Origin: Phycisphaerae bacterium
GTDB lineage: Bacteria; Planctomycetota; Phycisphaerae; UBA1845; Fen-1342
Direction of reading: 5' to 3'
Assembly: GCA_030428945.1 (NCBI GenBank)
Contig: JAUIEC010000011.1
Coordinates: 124,001-188,000 of the forward strand
DNA: 64,000 bases
Under the pieces are notes generated by a model. It saw only the letters and a program-made list of their open reading frames with translations. It did not search any database and had not been told where the DNA came from. The position numbers and the translations under genes are program-made. This document shows positions 18,808 through 28,222 of this stretch, one piece after another. The first letter of the stretch is position 1, and each line of letters starts with the position of its first letter.

Positions 18808-18999
18808 AGCAATCTCCTGATCATAATTCAGATCTACGATTCAGCCGCAACTTGGGCCTGTCAAGAAGATCCTCGCTTTCCGCCAATCCCCGTCCAGATC
18901 GTGTCTCGAGATCGGCCCCACCCAGGGTGAACTGAGGACCAATCAAGGCCACGTCGATAGCTGCCGACTCACCGCCCCCTTCCAGCATAACAGGTGGGA

Positions 19000-19036
19000 T
19001 TCCCTGTTCCCGGTTCCCTGTTCCCTGTTCCCTTCC
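19000..19036 (-). repeat. GGGAACA heptamer array after priA
   Basis: On the minus strand the priA stop (TAG 19039-19037) is followed at once by GGAA and about four copies of GGGAACA, one degenerate (GGGAACC). The array is in the sense orientation of priA. Confidence 0.8.
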
Positions 19037-21295
19037 CTACATCAGCTCCAGCGGATCCACGTCCACCGTCAGTCGCTCGCACTTGACCAGCAGCTTGCGC
19101 TCGTCCTCGGCCACCTGCAGCAACTGCTGCCGGGCGGCCGCGTGCGGGGCGAAGACGCGGATTTCGTAGCGGCTCATCTGTCTCCGGCGAGCCACCACGC
19201 ATGGCTGCGGCTCGCTGATCTTCAGGCGGGCATCGATCCGGCCGGCCCGTTCCAGCAGATCGGCCCGCAGCGTTTCGGCCGCCAGCCGCGCCTTGCGGGG
19301 CTGCGGGTCGCTGCAGATCAGCCGGACCAGTCGCGTGAACGGCGGATAGCCCAGCCGCCGGCGGGCCAGCAGTTCGCGCTCGGCGAACGCCCGGTAGTCC
19401 ATCCGCACCGCCTCGTGCAGCACCGGCAGATCCGGCTCGGCCGTCTGCAGCAGCGCCAGCCCCGGATCGCGGCCGCGGCCGGCCCGCCCGACGACCTGTA
19501 CGAACAACTGGAAGGCCTGTTCGCCGGCCCGCAGGTCGGGGATCCAGGTCGCCTGGTCGGCTCCGATGACTCCAACCAGACGCACGTGCGGAAAGTCGAG
19601 CCCCTTGGCGATCATCTGCGTGCCGATCAGCAGGTCCGCCTTTCGGGCGGCGAACGTTTCGAGGCTCTCGAGGTAATCGTCGCGGCGCCGCATCGTGTCA
19701 CGATCCAGCCGCAGCAGGCGCATCCGCGGGACCACCTTGCCCAGCACCTCCTCCAGTTGCTGGATGCCCTCGCCCGCCCGGACCAGCTCGCCGCCGCAGG
19801 TCTGGTCCAGGCACGTCGTCCGCAGCGGCTGCACCCGCCCGCACTGGTGACACTTCAGCGTGCCATCGAAGCGGTGCTCCACCAGCGGCGCATCACACCG
19901 CTGACACAGCACCCGCAGCCCGCAGTCCCGGCACCGCAGATGCACACCCGAGCCCCGCCGGTTGTGCAGCAGGATCGCCTGCTGCCCGGCCTGCGCCGTG
20001 GCCCGCAGTTCCTCGACCAGCCGCTCCGAAAGCAGCCCCACGCCGGGCTGCCGATCGTCATGCGTGACAATCTCGACCCTCGGCAGATCGGCCCCCGGAA
20101 CGCGCTGCGGAAGTTCGACCATCTGGTAGTGCCCGAGTTCGTTCGCGTTCCGCCAGGTCTCCAGGGCCGGCGTGGCCGAACCCAGCACCACCGGAACCGA
20201 TTCGAGCTGCGCCCGTTTGATCGCCACGTCGCGGGCGTGGTAGAACGGCGCCGCCAGGCTCTTGAAGCTGGTCTCCTGCTCCTCGTCCACCACGATCAGG
20301 CCCAGGCGGCGACACGGCGCGAACACGGCCGTCCGCGTCCCGATCACGACGTCGGCCTCGCCCCGCTCGATCTGCCGCAGCGCCCGCGCCCGACGCGTGG
20401 CCGGCAGTCGGCTGTGCAGCACCGCCACGCGCGGGAACCGCCGCACCAGCCGCTCGACGATCTGCGTCACCAGCGCGATCTCCGGGACCAGCAGGATCGC
20501 CTGCTGGCCGGCCTGCAGCGCCCGCCGGATCGCCCGCACGTAGACCTCCGTCTTCCCGCTGCCCGGCACGCCGAACAGCAGGTGCACCCGAAACCGCCCG
20601 GCCGCGTGATCCGCCAGCACCGCATCCAGCGCCCGCTGCTGGTCGGCGGTCAGAACCAGGTCGTCCTCCGGGGCATGCGGCGGCACCCCGCTGACGACGT
20701 TCTCTTCGAGCGGATGGGCCGCCACTTCCGCCACCCCGGCCGCCTGCAGCGCCTTCAGCACACCATCGCCGATGCCGGTGGCCTCGTGGATCGCGCGCCA
20801 GGGCGTCAGGTCCGCGGGCAGTGCCTGGGCCAGTTCCCGCTGCCGCGGCGTGAGCCCCTCCGGCAGCGTTTCCGCGACCCGGCGGACATGCCGCACGCGA
20901 CGCGGGCGGTGGTTTCGCAGGGTGGCCGGGACAAGGGCCTCGAGCGTGAAGCCGGGCGGACAGGCGTAGTAGCTGCTGACCCAGCGGGCCAGTTCGATCA
21001 GGGCGGGCGTGACCCAGGGCGTTTCATCAAGCACCGTCCGGATCGGTTTGCGGGTGGCGTCCCAGGCGGCCTCGGTCCGGGCCAGGCACCAGCCCACGAC
21101 CGTCCGCCGGGCGTGCCCGTACGGCACTTCGACCCGGACGCCCGGCCGGACGCGCGAATCCAGTTCCGGCGGAATCGTGTAGGTGTAGCTGCGGCGATTG
21201 GGCAGCAGCGGCGCGATCTCCGCGACCGGCTGGTGGCGGGCCTGTCCCTCGCCCGGGAGCAGCCACAGTTGTTTTTTCCGGTCCGGTCGCGACAA
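19037..21295 (-). CDS. priA: Primosomal protein N' (PriA helicase)
   Basis: 752-residue 3'-5' DNA helicase that reloads the replisome at collapsed forks. The N-terminal DNA-binding region (SYTYTIPPEL...VPYGHARR) is followed by helicase motifs: Walker A GVPGSGKTEVY (about residue 255), DEEQ box in VVDEEQETSFK, GSATPALE, and the C-terminal QVVGRAGRG. Zinc-binding cysteine pairs are visible at CRDCGLRVLCQRC and CHQCGR...CLDQTC. The open frame has an upstream ATG inside the divergent response-regulator region, but TTG 21295 is preceded by GAGGAGG with five bases of spacing and gives the normal family length. The gene is divergent from the REC-GGDEF gene and is followed by a heptamer array. Confidence 0.95.
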   Translation of the reverse strand: MSRPDRKKQLWLLPGEGQARHQPVAEIAPLLPNRRSYTYTIPPELDSRVRPGVRVEVPYGHARRTVVGWCLARTEAAWDATRKPIRTVLDETPWVTPALIELARWVSSYYACPPGFTLEALVPATLRNHRPRRVRHVRRVAETLPEGLTPRQRELAQALPADLTPWRAIHEATGIGDGVLKALQAAGVAEVAAHPLEENVVSGVPPHAPEDDLVLTADQQRALDAVLADHAAGRFRVHLLFGVPGSGKTEVYVRAIRRALQAGQQAILLVPEIALVTQIVERLVRRFPRVAVLHSRLPATRRARALRQIERGEADVVIGTRTAVFAPCRRLGLIVVDEEQETSFKSLAAPFYHARDVAIKRAQLESVPVVLGSATPALETWRNANELGHYQMVELPQRVPGADLPRVEIVTHDDRQPGVGLLSERLVEELRATAQAGQQAILLHNRRGSGVHLRCRDCGLRVLCQRCDAPLVEHRFDGTLKCHQCGRVQPLRTTCLDQTCGGELVRAGEGIQQLEEVLGKVVPRMRLLRLDRDTMRRRDDYLESLETFAARKADLLIGTQMIAKGLDFPHVRLVGVIGADQATWIPDLRAGEQAFQLFVQVVGRAGRGRDPGLALLQTAEPDLPVLHEAVRMDYRAFAERELLARRRLGYPPFTRLVRLICSDPQPRKARLAAETLRADLLERAGRIDARLKISEPQPCVVARRRQMSRYEIRVFAPHAAARQQLLQVAEDERKLLVKCERLTVDVDPLELM

Positions 21296-21429
21296 GCGGG
21301 CCTCCTCGTTCGGGGTCGACCTGCATCTTGCGTGATCGGCCGGGCTTTTGAAAGTGAATCGAGCCGCGAACGTGGTCGATGCGAGTTTGTCCGGCTCAGC
21401 CGATCGCCGCCCATGCGCAGGAACCGCCG

Positions 21430-22422
21430 ATGAGTACGCCACGCCATATCGTCGTTGCCGAAGATGACCGCGCGACCCGCCTGCTGCTGGAACGCTACCT
21501 GCGCGGGGCCGGGTACGAGGTCGTCGCCTGTGCCGACGGACGGGCCGCCCTCGACGCGATCCAGCGACTTGGCAGCGGCATCGTCCTGGCCGACTGGATG
21601 ATGCCCGAATTGACCGGCCCCGAACTGTGCCGCGAGATCCGCCAGCGCAGCGAGGCCGGGCAACTCGGCTTCGTCTTCTTCCTGCTGCTGACCGCCCAGC
21701 GCGAGGCCGACCAGGTCCTGGCCGGGTTCGAAGCCGGGGCCGACGACTACCTGACCAAGCCCTACAACCGCAACGAACTGCTCGCCCGCCTGCGGGCCGG
21801 CGAACGGATCTACCGCCTGCAGTCCGAACTGTTCGAAGCCAACCGGCAGCTCTCCCAGATCAAGGACGAGTTCGAACAGATGGCCAAGACCGACGCGCTG
21901 ACCCAGATCGCCAACCGGCGGCACCTGTTCGAACGGCTGAACGAGGAATGGTCCTATCGCGAACGCACCGACGGGCGCCTCGGCGTGATCATGTTCGACA
22001 TCGATCACTTCAAGCATGTCAACGACACGCACGGGCATCACGCCGGTGACGCGGTCCTCAAGATGATCGCCCGCGAAACCGCCAGGAGCGTCCGCACGCA
22101 TGACCTGCTCGGGCGACTGGGCGGCGAGGAGTTCCTCGTGATCGTCCGCGATGTCGACGACGCCGGCCTCGAACTGCTTTCGGAACGACTGCGACGCTGC
22201 GTGGCCGAGCAGGTCGTCCGCTTCGAAGGCGTCGAGATCTCGGTCACCGTCAGCGTCGGGGCCGCCGCGCGAACGCCCGACCACGCCGAGACCGACGACC
22301 TGCTGGCCGACGCCGACCTGGCCCTCTACCGCGCCAAGGAAGCCGGCCGCAACCAGTCCTGGCTCGCGCTGCCCGACAACCACGCCCGCCGGATTGAGGT
22401 CAGCCTGACGCCGACCCCGTAG
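21430..22422 (+). CDS. Response regulator with diguanylate cyclase domain (REC-GGDEF)
   Basis: 330 residues, resembling PleD/WspR-type enzymes that make cyclic di-GMP from two GTP when phosphorylated. The receiver (1-120) has the acidic pair ED near residue 11, phosphoacceptor Asp about 55 (LADWMMPE) and the Lys in DYLTKPYN. The GGDEF domain (about 165-325) has intact GGEEF at 231-235 and an upstream RxxD (RTHD) inhibitory site five residues before it, so product inhibition is expected. ATG 21430 has AGGAA six bases upstream. No cognate kinase is adjacent; it is divergent from priA and followed by surE after 32 bases. Confidence 0.93.
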   Translation: MSTPRHIVVAEDDRATRLLLERYLRGAGYEVVACADGRAALDAIQRLGSGIVLADWMMPELTGPELCREIRQRSEAGQLGFVFFLLLTAQREADQVLAGFEAGADDYLTKPYNRNELLARLRAGERIYRLQSELFEANRQLSQIKDEFEQMAKTDALTQIANRRHLFERLNEEWSYRERTDGRLGVIMFDIDHFKHVNDTHGHHAGDAVLKMIARETARSVRTHDLLGRLGGEEFLVIVRDVDDAGLELLSERLRRCVAEQVVRFEGVEISVTVSVGAAARTPDHAETDDLLADADLALYRAKEAGRNQSWLALPDNHARRIEVSLTPTP

Positions 22423-22441
22423 CCACCTCGGCCCGGGCGGC

Positions 22442-22447
22442 TACAAT
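22442..22447 (+). promoter_or_regulatory. -10-like TACAAT just upstream of surE
   Basis: TACAAT ends seven bases before the surE ATG, and there is no Shine-Dalgarno sequence between them. If it is the -10 box, transcription would start at or next to the ATG, giving a leaderless mRNA. No good -35 box is visible. Confidence 0.35.
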
Positions 22448-22454
22448 CGCGGGC

Positions 22455-23201
22455 ATGCGAATCCTCCTGACCAACGACGACGGCATCGACGCCCCCGGCC
22501 TGCACGCGCTCGCCCGGGCGATCGACCCGATCGCCGAAATCGAAATCGTCGCCCCGCAGGTCTGCCAGTCGGCCACCGGCCACGCGATCAGCGTGCAGCG
22601 CCCGCTGCGGGCCGTCCGCCGCCGCTGTGGTGACTTCGAAGGCTGGGCCGTCGACGGACGCCCGGCCGACTGCGTCAAGCTGGGCCTGATGGAACTGGTC
22701 GGCGGGCCGCCGGACTTCGTGCTCAGCGGGATCAACGCCGGCGTCAACACCTGCGTCAACGTGCTCTACAGCGGCACGGTCGCGGCCGCCCGCGAGGCGG
22801 CCTTCGCCGGCATCCCCGCGATCGCGTTCTCGCTGGAGATCTCGGCCGACCCGCTGTTCGACGAAGCGGCCGACATCTGCCGCGGGATCGTCGAACGGAT
22901 CGCGGCCGGCGAGCGTTACGGCGGGACCTGCCTGTGCGTCAACATTCCGCGGCTCGAGCCCGGCCCGCCGGTCGGCTTCCGGGTCTGCCGCCAGAGCACC
23001 AGTTCGATGATGGATCACTACCGCAAGAGCGAGGACGCGATCGGGATCGCCTACGAACTCGACGGACACCTGCCGCCGGTCGACCACGACATCGACGACG
23101 ACCTGGCCGCGATCGAAACCCGCCACGTCAGCATCACGCCCCTGTCGCACGACCTGACCGACTACAAGGCACTCGCCCGCCTGCAGCAGACGGACTGGTA
23201 A
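22455..23201 (+). CDS. surE: 5'-nucleotidase SurE
   Basis: 248 residues; metal-dependent nucleoside monophosphate phosphatase. The N-terminus MRILLTNDDGIDAPG holds the metal-binding Asp pair (NDDG), followed by the APQxxQSA segment and SGIN around residue 94, then SGTVAAAREA. ATG 22455 is fixed by the conserved first residues; no ribosome site is seen and a TACAAT box lies just upstream. It follows the REC-GGDEF gene in the same direction by 32 bases and could be read from its transcript or from its own promoter. Length is typical of the family. Confidence 0.95.
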   Translation: MRILLTNDDGIDAPGLHALARAIDPIAEIEIVAPQVCQSATGHAISVQRPLRAVRRRCGDFEGWAVDGRPADCVKLGLMELVGGPPDFVLSGINAGVNTCVNVLYSGTVAAAREAAFAGIPAIAFSLEISADPLFDEAADICRGIVERIAAGERYGGTCLCVNIPRLEPGPPVGFRVCRQSTSSMMDHYRKSEDAIGIAYELDGHLPPVDHDIDDDLAAIETRHVSITPLSHDLTDYKALARLQQTDW

Positions 23202-23225
23202 GCCCCGCGCTCCCCGGCGCCCTCC

Positions 23226-24617
23226 TCAGAGCACCCTCTGCAGGATCAGCAGGTAGCCGCTGGCGAGCACCAGTTGGACCAGGGCGAAGATCGCGCCGAT
23301 CCGGACGAACTCCAGGAACGTGATCTTCAACTTGTTCTTCTTCATGATCGTCACGGCCACGACCGTGCTGGCCGAGCCGATCGGCGTGATGTTCCCGCCC
23401 AGGTTCGCCCCGAAGACCACCGCCCACCACTGGGCGGCCGGCACTTCGGCGGCGGCCTGCGCGGTCGGGCCGAAGATCTTGGCGAGCATCGCGGCCAGCG
23501 GGATGTTGTCGGTCACGGAGGAGAAGATCGCCGTCAGCCACATCAGCACGACCGCCCCGTAGGCCCCGCCCGCGGCGGTCACCCAGGACAGCACCCGGCC
23601 GATCTCCAGCAGCACGCCGGCCGTGGCCATCACGCCGATGATGATGAACAGGCCGACGAAGAAGAAGACCAGCGACCATTCCACGTCGTCGAGGGCATGT
23701 TCGACGTCCCTGGCGTGCAGGAGCATCATGATCGCGGCCGCCATCATCGCGACGACCTCGATTCCGAACTGGTTCAGGATCGGGATCTGGGCCTTGAGGG
23801 CGAAGCCGAGGATGACCAGCACGACCGCGACGGCCGACGAGTAGAAGTACCACTTGCTGTCGACGGTCTCCCATTCGTCGAAGGCGGCCACGAGGGCCTG
23901 GTTGCGGGCCCGGGCCTCGGGGTCGCGAATCGGGCTGACGGCCCGCCCGAAGATCATCCGGGCCACGATCATGCTGACGGCGATCGCGACGATCGTGTAG
24001 GGCACCGCGACGAAGACGAAGCTCATGTAGGAGATGTCGGCCGTCTTGCCGATGATGATGTTCGGGATGCTGCTGATCAGCGTCAGCAGTCCGCCGACGT
24101 TGGTCATGATCCCCTCGGTGATCAGGAACGGCTTGGGATCGAATTCCAGCTTGCGGCACGAGACGATCGTCAGCGAGCCGATGATGATCATCGCGGTGAT
24201 GTTGTCGAGGAACGCGCTGAAGATCGCGGTCAGGATCGAGAACAGGATCAGCAGCCGGAACGGATCGCCCCCGCTGGCCTTGAGGACCTTGATGCTGATC
24301 CAGGTGAACAGGCCGCTGCGGGCCGCGATTTCGACGAAGACCGTCGCCCCGATCACGATCCCGATCACCTCCCACTCGATCATCGAGATGTAGACCGGCA
24401 GGTGGTGGTCGCCCTCCGGGTGCGGCAGCAGGTGCCAGGCCTCGGCCAGCAGCAGGCAGAAGAGGGCCGACAGCAGCACCAGCACCGTCTTGTGCACCTT
24501 CTCGCTGGCCAGCAGCGCCAGGGTCAGCACCAGCAGAGCGGCGAACGTCCAGGTCTTGTACGGCGCCACGCTCGCGTGCGCCGTCGTCTCCGCAAGAACC
24601 AGCCAGGCAGTCAACAA
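23226..24617 (-). CDS. ArsB/NhaD-like ion transporter (IT superfamily)
   Basis: 463 residues with about 11-12 hydrophobic segments. Two family repeats are visible: SAFLDNITAMIIIGSLTI near residue 135 and FSSVTDNIPLAA plus GANLGGNITPIGSASTVVA near 365-405, the form seen in NhaD sodium/proton antiporters and ArsB/SLC13 carriers. Substrate cannot be decided from sequence; sodium/proton exchange or anion export are both plausible. The start is TTG 24617 with AGGAAG seven bases upstream. It lies 57 bases after the Usp-like gene and is probably co-transcribed with it, an arrangement often seen for stress-linked transporters. Confidence 0.88.
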   Translation of the reverse strand: MLTAWLVLAETTAHASVAPYKTWTFAALLVLTLALLASEKVHKTVLVLLSALFCLLLAEAWHLLPHPEGDHHLPVYISMIEWEVIGIVIGATVFVEIAARSGLFTWISIKVLKASGGDPFRLLILFSILTAIFSAFLDNITAMIIIGSLTIVSCRKLEFDPKPFLITEGIMTNVGGLLTLISSIPNIIIGKTADISYMSFVFVAVPYTIVAIAVSMIVARMIFGRAVSPIRDPEARARNQALVAAFDEWETVDSKWYFYSSAVAVVLVILGFALKAQIPILNQFGIEVVAMMAAAIMMLLHARDVEHALDDVEWSLVFFFVGLFIIIGVMATAGVLLEIGRVLSWVTAAGGAYGAVVLMWLTAIFSSVTDNIPLAAMLAKIFGPTAQAAAEVPAAQWWAVVFGANLGGNITPIGSASTVVAVTIMKKNKLKITFLEFVRIGAIFALVQLVLASGYLLILQRVL

Positions 24618-24625
24618 CGCGGTAC

Positions 24626-24656
24626 TTCCTGTCAGAAGAGGTCAGAAGTCAGAGCG
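24626..24656 (-). repeat. TTCTGAC short repeats
   Basis: On the minus strand, between the Usp-like gene stop and the transporter start, three near-identical units (TCTGACT, TCTGACC, TCTGACA) follow one another with short offsets. The last runs into the AGGAAG ribosome site of the transporter gene. Confidence 0.45.
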
Positions 24657-24674
24657 GCGTCGCACGCGCCGGAG

Positions 24675-25514
24675 TCAGAGGGCCAGCACCGGAACGTCGC
24701 GGACGATGTGCATCAACTGGTACTCGGCCGCCGAAATCTCGCTGAGGCCCTCGGCGTGCCGGCCGATCACCAGCAGGCCGTAGCGGCCGCTCTCCAGTTC
24801 CTGCTTGACCGTCGCGACGACAGGACCGACCTCCAGTCGGTAGTGCGGCACGAACGGCTCGTCGCGGGCGGCTTCGACCACGCCGCGCAGGTAGCGCTCG
24901 CCGTGACGTCGCAGTTCGTCCAGCAACTGCTCCTCGGCCTGGGCATCGATCTCCCCCGTGTAGCGCAGGGCCTCGCGCACGTCGCTGATCTCGTCCTGGT
25001 CGATCGTGTGCAGCAGCAGCAGGCGGGCCTCCGGCAGCGCCAGGCTGAACGGGTACGAGAAGTTCCGCGTCTGGCGGAAGTTCCCGTTCAGGCTGTGCAG
25101 GATGCTGTGGAACGGCGAACGCGGGTCGAGCAGTCGCTTGCGCAGCACCAGGATCGGGGCCGCCACGCCGAAGACCAGGTCGTCCAGGTCGACCGGCTCG
25201 TCCGTGCCGCTCTCGCTCGGCAGCGAAACCAGCACCAGGTCCGCCCGACCGAGACGCAACTGGCCGATCAGTTCCGCCGTCGAATGAAAGACCGTCGCCT
25301 CGTCCGGCGCGTCCTGCCCCGCCGGTACGTACCGCGTGCAGGTCGACCCGAAACGTTCCGCCAGCGTCGACGCAACCGCGACAACCGATTCGTCGGCCGG
25401 CGTTCCGGTCACCACCACGGCCAGCCGGCCGAGCGGCACGTGCCGGATGTCCAGCACCGGGATCGCGGCCCGTTCAAACAGCGATTCGAATTCCTGCAGG
25501 GCTCGTTCCCGCAC
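24675..25514 (-). CDS. Universal stress protein-like protein
   Basis: 279 residues. The C-terminal half (about 145-279) has a Usp-like alpha/beta pattern: RLLLLHTIDQDEISD, then VEAARDEPF, then VKQELESGRYGLLVIGRH and a final VPVLAL strand. The classical Usp ATP motif GxxGxxS is not clear; the equivalent region reads GRHAEGLSE. The N-terminal half looks like a second, diverged alpha/beta unit (LAVVVTGTPADESVVAVAS). The open frame begins earlier, but GTG 25514 has AGGAG with six bases of spacing and is preferred. It precedes the transporter at 23226 in the same direction, suggesting a regulatory subunit or stress sensor for it. Confidence 0.75.
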   Translation of the reverse strand: MRERALQEFESLFERAAIPVLDIRHVPLGRLAVVVTGTPADESVVAVASTLAERFGSTCTRYVPAGQDAPDEATVFHSTAELIGQLRLGRADLVLVSLPSESGTDEPVDLDDLVFGVAAPILVLRKRLLDPRSPFHSILHSLNGNFRQTRNFSYPFSLALPEARLLLLHTIDQDEISDVREALRYTGEIDAQAEEQLLDELRRHGERYLRGVVEAARDEPFVPHYRLEVGPVVATVKQELESGRYGLLVIGRHAEGLSEISAAEYQLMHIVRDVPVLAL

Positions 25515-25719
25515 CGGCTGCTCCTGTCCCGCTGCCCGTGAACGCGGCTCCAGCGCCACGTCCGCGACCGCATCGTAGCATCGACCACGCGTGCGTGGGA
25601 TAAACGAAAACCCGCCCCTCGTCGAGCCGACCCCCAACCGGACGGAGGCATCGTCTGGACGCGCGCCCGGCCAGCGGCGATACTCGCCCGCTACCAGGTC
25701 CCCTACCGGAGCCCCGCTG

Positions 25720-26694
25720 ATGCGCCGCCACTGCCTGCTGCTGTTCGCGATCGTGACACTCTCCGGCTGCGATCAGCCGGCCGGCAAGACCGCCACCTCC
25801 AGCACGACCGTCACCGCACCGCGACCGAAGATCGCGATGGTTCCCAAGGGGACCACGCACATGTTCTGGAAGTCGGTCGAACGCGGTGCCCGCCGCGCGG
25901 CCGACGAGTTCGACGTCGACCTGGTCTGGAAGGGCCCGCTCAAGGAAAGCGATCGCGGCGAGCAGATTCAGCTCGTCCAGCAGTTCGCCACCCAGGACCT
26001 GGCCGGCATCGGCGTCGCGCCGCTCGACCGCCAGGCCCTGCTGCAGCCGATCCGGGCGGCCGGCAAGCGCGAGATCCCGGTCGCGATCTTCGACTCCAGT
26101 CTCGACGGCGAGGCCGGCACCGACTACGTCAGCTTCGTCGCGACCGACAACCAGGCGGCCGGCGCGCTCGGCGGGGCCCACCTGGCCGAACTGGTCGGCG
26201 ACGGCGGCGCGGTCGTGCTGCTGAAGTACGACGTCGGCTCGGCCAGCACCGAGAAACGCGAGACCGGCGCGCTCGAAGCGCTTCGCGCCGGCCAGGCCGA
26301 GATCCTGGTCGACAACCGCTACAGCGGCGCGACGGCCGGCGAAGCGAAGACCGCCGCGCTGAACATGCTCGACCAGATCCAGGCCGCCGACGGGATCTTC
26401 TGCTCGAACGAAAGCAACACGATGGGCATGCTGCTGGCCCTGCGGCAGGAGAACCTCGTCGGGCAGAAGAAGTTCGTCGGGTTCGACTCGAGCCCCCTGC
26501 TGGTCGAAGCCCTGCGGGCCGGAGAGATCGACGCCCTCGTCGTCCAGAACCCCGAACGCATGGGCTACGAAACCGTCAGGGCCCTCGCCCGCACGCACCG
26601 CGGCGAGTCCGTGCAGCCGGTGATCGACACCGGCGCGACGCTGGTCACCCGCGACAACATGGACGACCCCGACGTCGCCGCCCTGCTCAAGTAA
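25720..26694 (+). CDS. Sugar ABC transporter substrate-binding lipoprotein (RbsB-like)
   Basis: 324 residues. The signal peptide ends in lipobox TLSGC (about residue 17). The mature part is a two-lobe periplasmic binding fold of the PBP1 / ribose-binding type: IAMVPKGTTHMFWKSVERGA, QFATQDLAGIGVAPLD, IPVAIFDSSLDG, FVATDNQAAGALGG, IFCSNESNTMGML and FVGFDSSPLLVEALRAG. It captures a sugar and delivers it to the adjacent importer. ATG 25720 is chosen because the signal peptide begins there. Four bases separate it from the ATPase gene. The sugar is unknown; ribose, autoinducer-2 or a related pentose/hexose are all possible. Confidence 0.92.
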   Translation: MRRHCLLLFAIVTLSGCDQPAGKTATSSTTVTAPRPKIAMVPKGTTHMFWKSVERGARRAADEFDVDLVWKGPLKESDRGEQIQLVQQFATQDLAGIGVAPLDRQALLQPIRAAGKREIPVAIFDSSLDGEAGTDYVSFVATDNQAAGALGGAHLAELVGDGGAVVLLKYDVGSASTEKRETGALEALRAGQAEILVDNRYSGATAGEAKTAALNMLDQIQAADGIFCSNESNTMGMLLALRQENLVGQKKFVGFDSSPLLVEALRAGEIDALVVQNPERMGYETVRALARTHRGESVQPVIDTGATLVTRDNMDDPDVAALLK

Positions 26695-26698
26695 CCCC

Positions 26699-28222
26699 AT
26701 GTCGTCCGGGCCGACCCTGCGGATGGAACAGATCGAGAAGCGCTTCGGCGCGACGATCGCCCTGGCCGGCGTCAGCCTGCAGGCGGCCCCGGGCCGGATC
26801 CACGCCCTGATCGGCGAGAACGGGGCCGGCAAGAGCACCCTGATGAAGATCCTCTCGGGCGCCCTGCAGCCCGACGCCGGAACGATGACGCTCGGCGACC
26901 GGCCCTACGCACCCGCCGACTGCCGGGCCGCCCGCCGGGCCGGCGTCGCGATGATCTACCAGGAACTCTCGCTCGCCCCGCATCTCAGCGTGATCGAAAA
27001 CGTCCTGCTCGGCGACCTGCCGCGCCGCGGACCGCTCGTCGACTGGCCCGCCGCCCGCGCCGCCGCCGCCGAGGCGCTCGAAGCCGTCGGCCGACCGGAC
27101 CTGCCGCTGGACGCCCCGGTGCGGCAACTGTCCGTCGCCGCCCAGCAGATCGTCGAGATCGCCCGCGGCATCGCCACCGGCGCCCGCACGCTGGTCCTCG
27201 ACGAACCGACCAGCAGCCTGACCCGCGAGGACACCGCCCACCTGTTCGCCCTGCTCAAGCGACTGCGGGCCCGCGGCTACGCGATCATCTACATCTCGCA
27301 CTTCCTCGAGGAAGTCCTCGAACTCAGCGATTCCTACACCGTCCTGCGCGACGGACGCCGCGTCGCCACCGGCACCACCGCCGACGCCACCATCGACGGA
27401 CTCGTCGCCGAGATGGTCGGCCGCTCGATGGATGCCCTCTATCCCCATCGCGGCCAGCGAACTCCGGGAGAAACCCTGCTCGAACTGCAGTCCCTCAGCG
27501 GCACGGTCAAGCCGACCGATGCTTCGCTCGTCCTTCGCCGCGGTGAAGTCCTCGGCATCGCCGGCCTGGTCGGGGCCGGACGTACCGAACTGATCCGGAC
27601 GGTGTTCGGCCTGGACCCGATCCGCACCGGAACCGTCCGCATCGCCGGAACCAGCCTCCGCCCCAGCCCCGACCGGGCCTGGGCCCGCGGCGTCGGTCTG
27701 TTGAGCGAAGACCGCAAGGGCGAGGGACTCGCCGGCGGCATGAGCCTGGCCGACAACCTGACCCTGCCGGCTCTCCGCGACCTGACCCGCTTCGGCTGGC
27801 TGCAGACCGGGCGACAGGAAGCGGACACGCGCGACTGGATCGAGCAACTCGCGATCCGGGCCCGCGACCCGCGGCAGGCCGTCACCGAACTCTCGGGCGG
27901 CAACCAGCAGAAGGTCGCCCTGGCCCGACTGCTGCAGGCCCGCGTCGATGTCCTGCTGCTGGACGAACCCACCCGCGGCATCGACATCGGTTCGAAAGCC
28001 CAGATCTACGAACTGATCGACCGCCTCGCCGTCGGCGATCCGGACCGCGGCGTTCCGCCCAAGGCGATCCTCGTCGTCAGCAGCTACCTGCCGGAACTGC
28101 TCGGCCTCTGCGACCGGATCGGCGTCATGACCCGCGGCCGGCTGAGCCCGATCCAGTCCCGGGCCGATCTCGACGAGCAGCAGATCATGCGGATCGCGAC
28201 CGACAGTGGAGAAGCCGCATGA
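26699..28222 (+). CDS. Sugar ABC transporter ATPase, two nucleotide-binding domains (RbsA-like)
   Basis: 507 residues. The first ATPase domain has Walker A GENGAGKST (about residue 40), a degenerate signature LSVAAQQ and Walker B LVLDEPTSSL. The second has a degenerate Walker A GLVGAGRTE but a good signature LSGGNQQKV and Walker B LLLDEPTRGID. This asymmetric pattern is normal for the CUT2 family, so one ATP site is probably catalytically dominant. It powers uptake through the permease encoded next, which overlaps by four bases (ATGA). Length matches RbsA, XylG and MglA. Confidence 0.95.
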   Translation: MSSGPTLRMEQIEKRFGATIALAGVSLQAAPGRIHALIGENGAGKSTLMKILSGALQPDAGTMTLGDRPYAPADCRAARRAGVAMIYQELSLAPHLSVIENVLLGDLPRRGPLVDWPAARAAAAEALEAVGRPDLPLDAPVRQLSVAAQQIVEIARGIATGARTLVLDEPTSSLTREDTAHLFALLKRLRARGYAIIYISHFLEEVLELSDSYTVLRDGRRVATGTTADATIDGLVAEMVGRSMDALYPHRGQRTPGETLLELQSLSGTVKPTDASLVLRRGEVLGIAGLVGAGRTELIRTVFGLDPIRTGTVRIAGTSLRPSPDRAWARGVGLLSEDRKGEGLAGGMSLADNLTLPALRDLTRFGWLQTGRQEADTRDWIEQLAIRARDPRQAVTELSGGNQQKVALARLLQARVDVLLLDEPTRGIDIGSKAQIYELIDRLAVGDPDRGVPPKAILVVSSYLPELLGLCDRIGVMTRGRLSPIQSRADLDEQQIMRIATDSGEAA

